Assembly (NCBI GenBank): GCA_964507645.1
Contig: CAZDPU010000001.1
Span: forward strand, 1-64,000
Source of the DNA: UBA6624 sp964507645
GTDB lineage: Bacteria > UBP7 > UBA6624
DNA: 64,000 bases
Direction: 5' to 3'
Positions 60,101 to 64,000 of the stretch are shown here, piece after piece (the first letter of the stretch is position 1; each line of letters opens with the position of its first letter). The translations under genes and the position numbers were made by a program. The notes below the pieces were generated by a model. It was not told the origin of the DNA, searched no databases, and worked only from the letters and a program-made list of their open reading frames with translations.

Positions 60101-63100
60101 GACCTTCTGCGAGTATAGAAAGCAATAATGGTATTTGGGCAAAAACAGGTGTTAGCGGTATTGTTTGGACTGCACCATCAGCTGATTTGAACGGTGTTGA
60201 CATATGGACTGGTGAAACTGATTTCAGGATAAGAGTTGTTGCTGTTGACGGAACATGTCGTTATCCAGGGATTTTAGATTTCCCTGAGGCTCAATTGTGT
60301 GATTCTGCAAGTGCTTCTGTTGGTGTTATAAACAATGTAGAACCATCTGCAGGCTTAACTTTTGAAATACTTGACGACAACCCAACTAACTTAAGGGTTA
60401 GCTTCGATGCTTCTTCAAGTTTTGATTTGGATTCGGGTCCTGATGCCTTGAAGTACATGTGGGACTTTGATACTGACGGCACTAATGATTTGACAACTTT
60501 GAATTCAATTTACATTCACACTTACACGGAAAATGCTCCTTTCTATGATGCGACATTAACTGTTACAGATGGAATTTCAAGTGATTCCGAGAGTGTAAGG
60601 ATCCAGGTTAACCAGGCTCCAGAAGTGCCTAAAATATGGATATATGGTGTTGACGAAGATCCTTCAAATTGTATAAACACAGGATGTGAACAGGGTCAAT
60701 TCTCAAATGCTCTAGAAAGCTTTACAACGATGAACCCAATCTCTACCAATCCGACAGAATTTGTCAATCCTTCAACAGGGAAATTCATTGGGCTTGGTGT
60801 TGGTATTTGTGATGATGACAACATCCAAACTCTTGAATGGGACCTTGACTACGATGGAGTTTCGTTTTTTGCAGACGTTATACAAAATGGTTTTTCAAAC
60901 ATAGACTCTTCTGCATTGTCTGTAAATGACACTAATATTTGTGATGTTTCTGGTGAACAGAATTTCTATCAATGGGAACTTAATTCAACAGATGGAATAA
61001 ATGGCCTAGGTTCTCAAATGAATTTTGCCAGTGATTACAGGGTTGCTGTAAGGGTTGTTGACGAAGAGGGTGCTACGAGTAACTTGATGTGTTTGAATGT
61101 TTATGGTGATGCCAACGGTGCTTGGGATGCAAAACTTTGTAGGGAAGGGGATTCTCAGAGCAACTTGGAAATTCCTCTGACTGTCGGTAATGATGAGATG
61201 ATAAGTGGTGACATCAATGAAAATGATGAATACCCATTCTTGCCTGCTGAAGGTGTTGATAGCAGCCATTCTCAAGGTCAGCACAATATTAGATTTGTTC
61301 AAACTGGTCCTGATACTGGAATATTGCATTCAATCTGGATTTCTTCATCTTTGGATGAATGTCTAGGTGGACAAACTCAAATAAGGTATAGGAGAGGTGC
61401 TTATGATGGTTCAGATCCAAATAACAGAGATGTCAATTGGGAAGAAGCTCAGAACATTTCACATGAAGAGCCAAGCAATGGAATCAAATGTGGAAGCAAT
61501 GCTGAATCTCCAAACTTAACTGTAGATCCCGCTGACAGTGATCATTTAATTGTTTTCTTTGGAGACGATGCGAGTGGAGATTTGGATGTTTATTGGATAG
61601 AAAGTACCGATGCTGGTTCTACTTGGTCTCAAAGAAACTCTATGCCAGGTCTTGGAAACAGTGATTTGAGAGCTTCTGGACAAGGGGCACAAACTCAGCC
61701 AATTTTATCTATTGAACCTACTACAGGAAGCCCGTTTGATGATTTCTGGCATTTGAGTTTTGTGGAAGCTTCAAGTGGTCGTGCGAAGATGTTCCACATG
61801 ATGAGTGATGACCAGGGTGCAAGCTGGGTTGATGGAAATAAGTATGACCAGAGAATAAACAATGCTCCACAAGTACACGTAAGGGTTGCAGCAGGTTTTG
61901 ATGTTTCTGTTGGAATGGCTACAAATGAATTTGGCCCTGATTTGGAATGCTGGGTTAGCGATTATGAGGATGATGGTGGATTTTTAGCACCTGTTAATCA
62001 GACTTGTGAATGGAATGCAAATTATGACACAAATATTCAAAGGGCAGGCGGAGGTTTCAATCCTTCCTTTATTGAAAATGATAGTTGTGAAAATGATTCA
62101 GGTTGGGGTAATTCAGCCTCTGTTCTTTCAGGTTATTCATATGCAACAACAGGCTTGAAAAGAGTTGGTGCGAGATTCACAGACTCTGATGGAGCTGTTG
62201 GATGTGGTGTGATTTGGGTTCCGGTTAATAACAATCAGGATCGTCCACCTGTTCCTGTAATGAGGTTGAGAAATCCAAGCAATAACAATAGGGCTGTAGG
62301 AGAATTGGATGAAACTGGAAACCTTTCTGTTGAAGCACAGTGTGCTTGGCGTGTAGGTGGTTTTGGAGACAATAACAGAGGTTCTTACGACCCTGACGAA
62401 ACAAGCTTTACATGTGAATTTGTTTCTGATTGGGATCCTGGTACTTCATGGACATCACAGAATGTTCAAACAGTTAACTGTAATCCAAACAATAATCCAA
62501 ATTCGGGTTCGAATTGTGCTATTGATTTGAACTACTCTGATTGGCAAGGATTTGCTTCTGGAGATGCAAGAACCCGTGTTGGTTTGAGGGCCTGTAGTGG
62601 TGGTCCAAACCCTGGAGAATGTTCGCCGATTATCTGGAGTCATCTCTATGTTGATGATTACGAGAATAATGCTCCTGTTGTTTTGCTCAAGATTGAGGAA
62701 GACCAGAACGAGGCTTGTTCACTAGCTTCTGCAGGTGTTTTGAACCATGACTTGGCAACACCATCATTTAATGTTTGTTTTGATGCAACGGCATCATTCG
62801 ACAGGGAAGATGAATTTGTCAATTTCTCAAATGGGTCTCTTATCTGTGATTCAAATTCAATAGCTACGAATTCCCCAATTGTTACAGATAATGGAGATGG
62901 TACTGGAAAATGTACTTTCAGGGAAGTTGGAGATTATGCTGTTAAATATGAGCTGACAGACAATAATGGAGAGGTTGGAGAAAGGACAGTCTTGATATCT
63001 GTTGGTTATGGAGACGATCCAAGCTCAGATGGTTACCAGCATGACATAAATGCTGGAAATAGCGATCCACAAGCTGTTGCAATAGTAAAGCCTTTTGCTG

Positions 63101-64000
63101 AATCTGTACGTAATGTTTCAGAATATGACAATGCTGGCAATGCCTCTGTTTATCTAGACGGAAGGAGATCTGTGGATGCTGATGGTGAGGTTGTTTCTTG
63201 GGATTGGGATCTTAATTATGACGGTGTTACATTTAATGTTGATATAAGTGGAAGTGAATTAAATTCATCAGTTGATTCAATGTTTGGTAACAATGTTGCT
63301 GGCGCAAATTACAGAGAGGGAGTTATTGCCTTAAGAGCAACTGACAATCTTGGCGCAACAAACATCCACGCTGTGACATACAGGGTTATGCCGAATGAAA
63401 ATGAAGCACCACAAGGTGCGATTTCTGCAAGTCCTTTCCTTGCTGGCTTTGCTCCTTTGACTGTTGACTTCAATGCTGTAGCAGTTGATACTGACGATGC
63501 AACATGGACAGACCCAACTGATTGTGATGGTTGTACTTATGAATGGGATTTCGATGTTGTTGGGGGAACTTTTACTGTTGATGGAACAGGTGAAACTGAA
63601 AATGTGACTTTCTCAGAAGAAAAAGATTACACTGTCGGCTTGAGGATTACTGATGCTGATGGCAGCCTCTCTCCGGTTATTACAACTGTAATACATGTTG
63701 GAGACTGTCCGGATGATGGGACTCCTTGTGATTCAGTTACGAGAAACAGGCAGCCGCAATCCTATTTCTTCATCAGTGGAGCAAGCGGTGCATTAGGGAC
63801 ATTCAATCCTGGAGGCTCTTATTTTGTTGATTTTGATGGTTCAAGGTCAGACGATCTTGATGGCAATATCACCGAATATCAGCCAGTTTGTAATGGAGGG
63901 ACTATTTCCCAATGGACTGGAACTACGGATTCCACTTGGAGATGTTCATATGATGAAGCAATTGATGGTATAGGTATCAAGACTGTAAGCTTAACGGTTA
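57124..64000 (+). CDS. Giant secreted lipoprotein with He_PIG, PKD-like and BNR-like repeats, C-terminus outside the window
   Basis: One frame without a stop from 57124 to the right edge: at least 2292 residues. Signal peptide with lipobox FSAC at Cys21, then SGGG. Residues 30-116 are a putative Ig domain of the He_PIG type (LPSGLEFDPSSSTLFGIP). Many beta-sandwich modules follow; PKD-like ones are clearest near 1078-1162 (WDFDTDGTNDL), 1850-1960, 1985-2089 (WDWDLNYDGV), 2096-2193 (YEWDFDV) and from 2210. BNR/sialidase Asp-box-like repeats occur near 1495 (STDAGSTW) and 1561 (SDDQGASW). It is acidic and Cys-containing. It probably acts in adhesion or polymer binding at the surface; no catalytic site is evident. 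Confidence 0.9.
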   Translation, partial: MKKFIKLVFSLIIFSIVFSACSGGGNEDVGSPQFITGALEPGQVDESYNMLLEATGGSGDLDISLYNINDLPSGLEFDPSSSTLFGIPVIGTTVELLFKVTDERGETGETRLVLRINQGPEVTLAPFAYLLDEEGNKVPVGSVDSRCTEENSDTCTFVTDSTTNIDHSVLDLYVEFQESDAEDNVIVEWEQISPSQCRGTVTTNEGQELLQPFYPLTPATNLQDEEGQTISNQYFSHAVWHAPNLDEDAGCAQTDIPVTLRVRMSDDKGGFTEADINLTVNYVAEFNSPATVTSFEWEDEKGTPRNSEIIEPGQSSGGSFNSEDVSDDGSGTSNDNNYVWLAAEFQNGNISESENISLIGWSVNLIGENLPFEGDVEIDEPANGKVGDTNDPSSGLLCTNEPGQQPVFCGRFRPLVSRDVEGASDQYEISVTAQDIYGGVGSTTWLITVSDSGISSGGGGGGPAFKNSIPVITGSNPQAQISMEVSETTGANRQISVTADDNDSDIIRYWWSLDINNSNATPNGCVTDNSLVNLWGHDNWSWDPNAGFNSLVQDVNSNDAILSNSVVRNPDLNVQNSILRTLDTVNSSPAISSVGFTFTPGQCAGAVAGTTCVRVDNIQAFGGVQNGISIPVRISDDAGTEYMDTFITSISADPDPLNAPAGNLEIAETLEDDYSILNNARVSIRCALPISVSVADQIATQGFLDNGNGLSHNSIIDTDVSQDFSRICGSDDVLGNPLCDWGHFVIVFPDPSETCSPYAEQNWSTDGCYQRAQVTSVDQSTGTLNLDRFLTLDTNDQYQILGCDLGGIFTPSDSSDDCDKSDESIVTVTFSSPNVNNPPQITSGPSISDDPIFEFSTLDASKTTVSVSVEDSDGPGSCAPSWTDPCGTMKYYWTDWKGSNNNANTRAYLVQNGTFGSNTVVVQGSCNRHEQYRPVRVSDSSNPVGHETTIESCVESGNFGNQNATVTLATNLDNNYLTSNLAILEHMQWGSYGPSASIESNNGIWAKTGVSGIVWTAPSADLNGVDIWTGETDFRIRVVAVDGTCRYPGILDFPEAQLCDSASASVGVINNVEPSAGLTFEILDDNPTNLRVSFDASSSFDLDSGPDALKYMWDFDTDGTNDLTTLNSIYIHTYTENAPFYDATLTVTDGISSDSESVRIQVNQAPEVPKIWIYGVDEDPSNCINTGCEQGQFSNALESFTTMNPISTNPTEFVNPSTGKFIGLGVGICDDDNIQTLEWDLDYDGVSFFADVIQNGFSNIDSSALSVNDTNICDVSGEQNFYQWELNSTDGINGLGSQMNFASDYRVAVRVVDEEGATSNLMCLNVYGDANGAWDAKLCREGDSQSNLEIPLTVGNDEMISGDINENDEYPFLPAEGVDSSHSQGQHNIRFVQTGPDTGILHSIWISSSLDECLGGQTQIRYRRGAYDGSDPNNRDVNWEEAQNISHEEPSNGIKCGSNAESPNLTVDPADSDHLIVFFGDDASGDLDVYWIESTDAGSTWSQRNSMPGLGNSDLRASGQGAQTQPILSIEPTTGSPFDDFWHLSFVEASSGRAKMFHMMSDDQGASWVDGNKYDQRINNAPQVHVRVAAGFDVSVGMATNEFGPDLECWVSDYEDDGGFLAPVNQTCEWNANYDTNIQRAGGGFNPSFIENDSCENDSGWGNSASVLSGYSYATTGLKRVGARFTDSDGAVGCGVIWVPVNNNQDRPPVPVMRLRNPSNNNRAVGELDETGNLSVEAQCAWRVGGFGDNNRGSYDPDETSFTCEFVSDWDPGTSWTSQNVQTVNCNPNNNPNSGSNCAIDLNYSDWQGFASGDARTRVGLRACSGGPNPGECSPIIWSHLYVDDYENNAPVVLLKIEEDQNEACSLASAGVLNHDLATPSFNVCFDATASFDREDEFVNFSNGSLICDSNSIATNSPIVTDNGDGTGKCTFREVGDYAVKYELTDNNGEVGERTVLISVGYGDDPSSDGYQHDINAGNSDPQAVAIVKPFAESVRNVSEYDNAGNASVYLDGRRSVDADGEVVSWDWDLNYDGVTFNVDISGSELNSSVDSMFGNNVAGANYREGVIALRATDNLGATNIHAVTYRVMPNENEAPQGAISASPFLAGFAPLTVDFNAVAVDTDDATWTDPTDCDGCTYEWDFDVVGGTFTVDGTGETENVTFSEEKDYTVGLRITDADGSLSPVITTVIHVGDCPDDGTPCDSVTRNRQPQSYFFISGASGALGTFNPGGSYFVDFDGSRSDDLDGNITEYQPVCNGGTISQWTGTTDSTWRCSYDEAIDGIGIKTVSLTV

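Noticed and set aside
57631..62643. Several minus-strand open frames of 60-107 residues
   Set aside because: They lie antisense to the continuous giant lipoprotein frame, have no Shine-Dalgarno and show no recognisable domain.

Overview
This is an AT-rich, very tightly packed bacterial chromosome segment. No gene-free stretch reaches 300 bases; the longest is the 135 bases at 56989-57123. The gene content points to a Gram-negative, peptidoglycan-containing aerobe. It has a diaminopimelate epimerase homologue, a soluble lytic transglycosylase, lipoproteins with LspA, a putative outer-membrane barrel, respiratory complex I, a SUF iron-sulfur operon, c-di-GMP enzymes, propionyl-CoA carboxylase and an archaeal-type FBP aldolase/phosphatase. 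I see no transposase, integrase, phage gene or CRISPR array. A marine 'deltaproteobacterial-type' lineage (Bdellovibrionota/Myxococcota/SAR324-like) fits the mix, but this is inference and the sequence alone does not settle it.

Layout. 1-5.5 kb: a secreted sugar dehydrogenase-like protein, ispH, a DUF3293 protein, a dicarboxylate/amino-acid symporter, a CPBP-like membrane protein and a low-molecular-weight phosphatase. 5.5-10.5 kb: sufCBDSU. 10.5-16.5 kb (minus strand): an MFS transporter, then the rplU-rpmA-obg-nadD-LCP-rsfS ribosome/envelope operon with tRNA-Ala and tRNA-Arg embedded in it. 16.6-27.2 kb (minus strand): AGCS symporter-polA-S1-coaE-uvrB, ending in two nearly identical cytochrome c/copper monooxygenase lipoproteins. 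27.2-31.3 kb: tRNA-Leu and a divergent propionyl-CoA module (biotin carboxylase and biotin carrier on minus; methylmalonyl-CoA epimerase and carboxyltransferase on plus). 31.3-34.9 kb: lytic transglycosylase, polyprenyl synthase, dapF homologue. 34.9-39.9 kb (minus strand): GGDEF protein, tandem HD-GYP protein, unknown genes, rpiB, rpsD. 39.9-52.3 kb: tRNA-fMet, tRNA-Met, tilS, ftsH and nuoABCDHIJKLM. 52.3-57 kb: lspA, tatD, unknown and outer-membrane genes, small membrane proteins, FBP aldolase/phosphatase. 57.1-64 kb: one uninterrupted open frame for a giant lipoprotein (at least 2292 residues) that runs off the right edge.

How the genes work together. The window is mostly housekeeping: Fe-S assembly (SUF) feeds complex I and IspH; IspH and IspA make isoprenoids; the carboxylase and epimerase send propionyl-CoA towards succinyl-CoA; and the GGDEF and HD-GYP proteins make and remove c-di-GMP within one operon. 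The unusual points are an Obg homologue in its normal operon position whose GTPase domain has lost its nucleotide-binding motifs, apparent CTG start codons for that gene and for the lytic transglycosylase, a DapF homologue missing one catalytic cysteine, a 1.28-kb identical tract shared by the two monooxygenase genes, convergent genes that share palindromic stop tetramers, and tRNA genes that abut or overlap protein genes.
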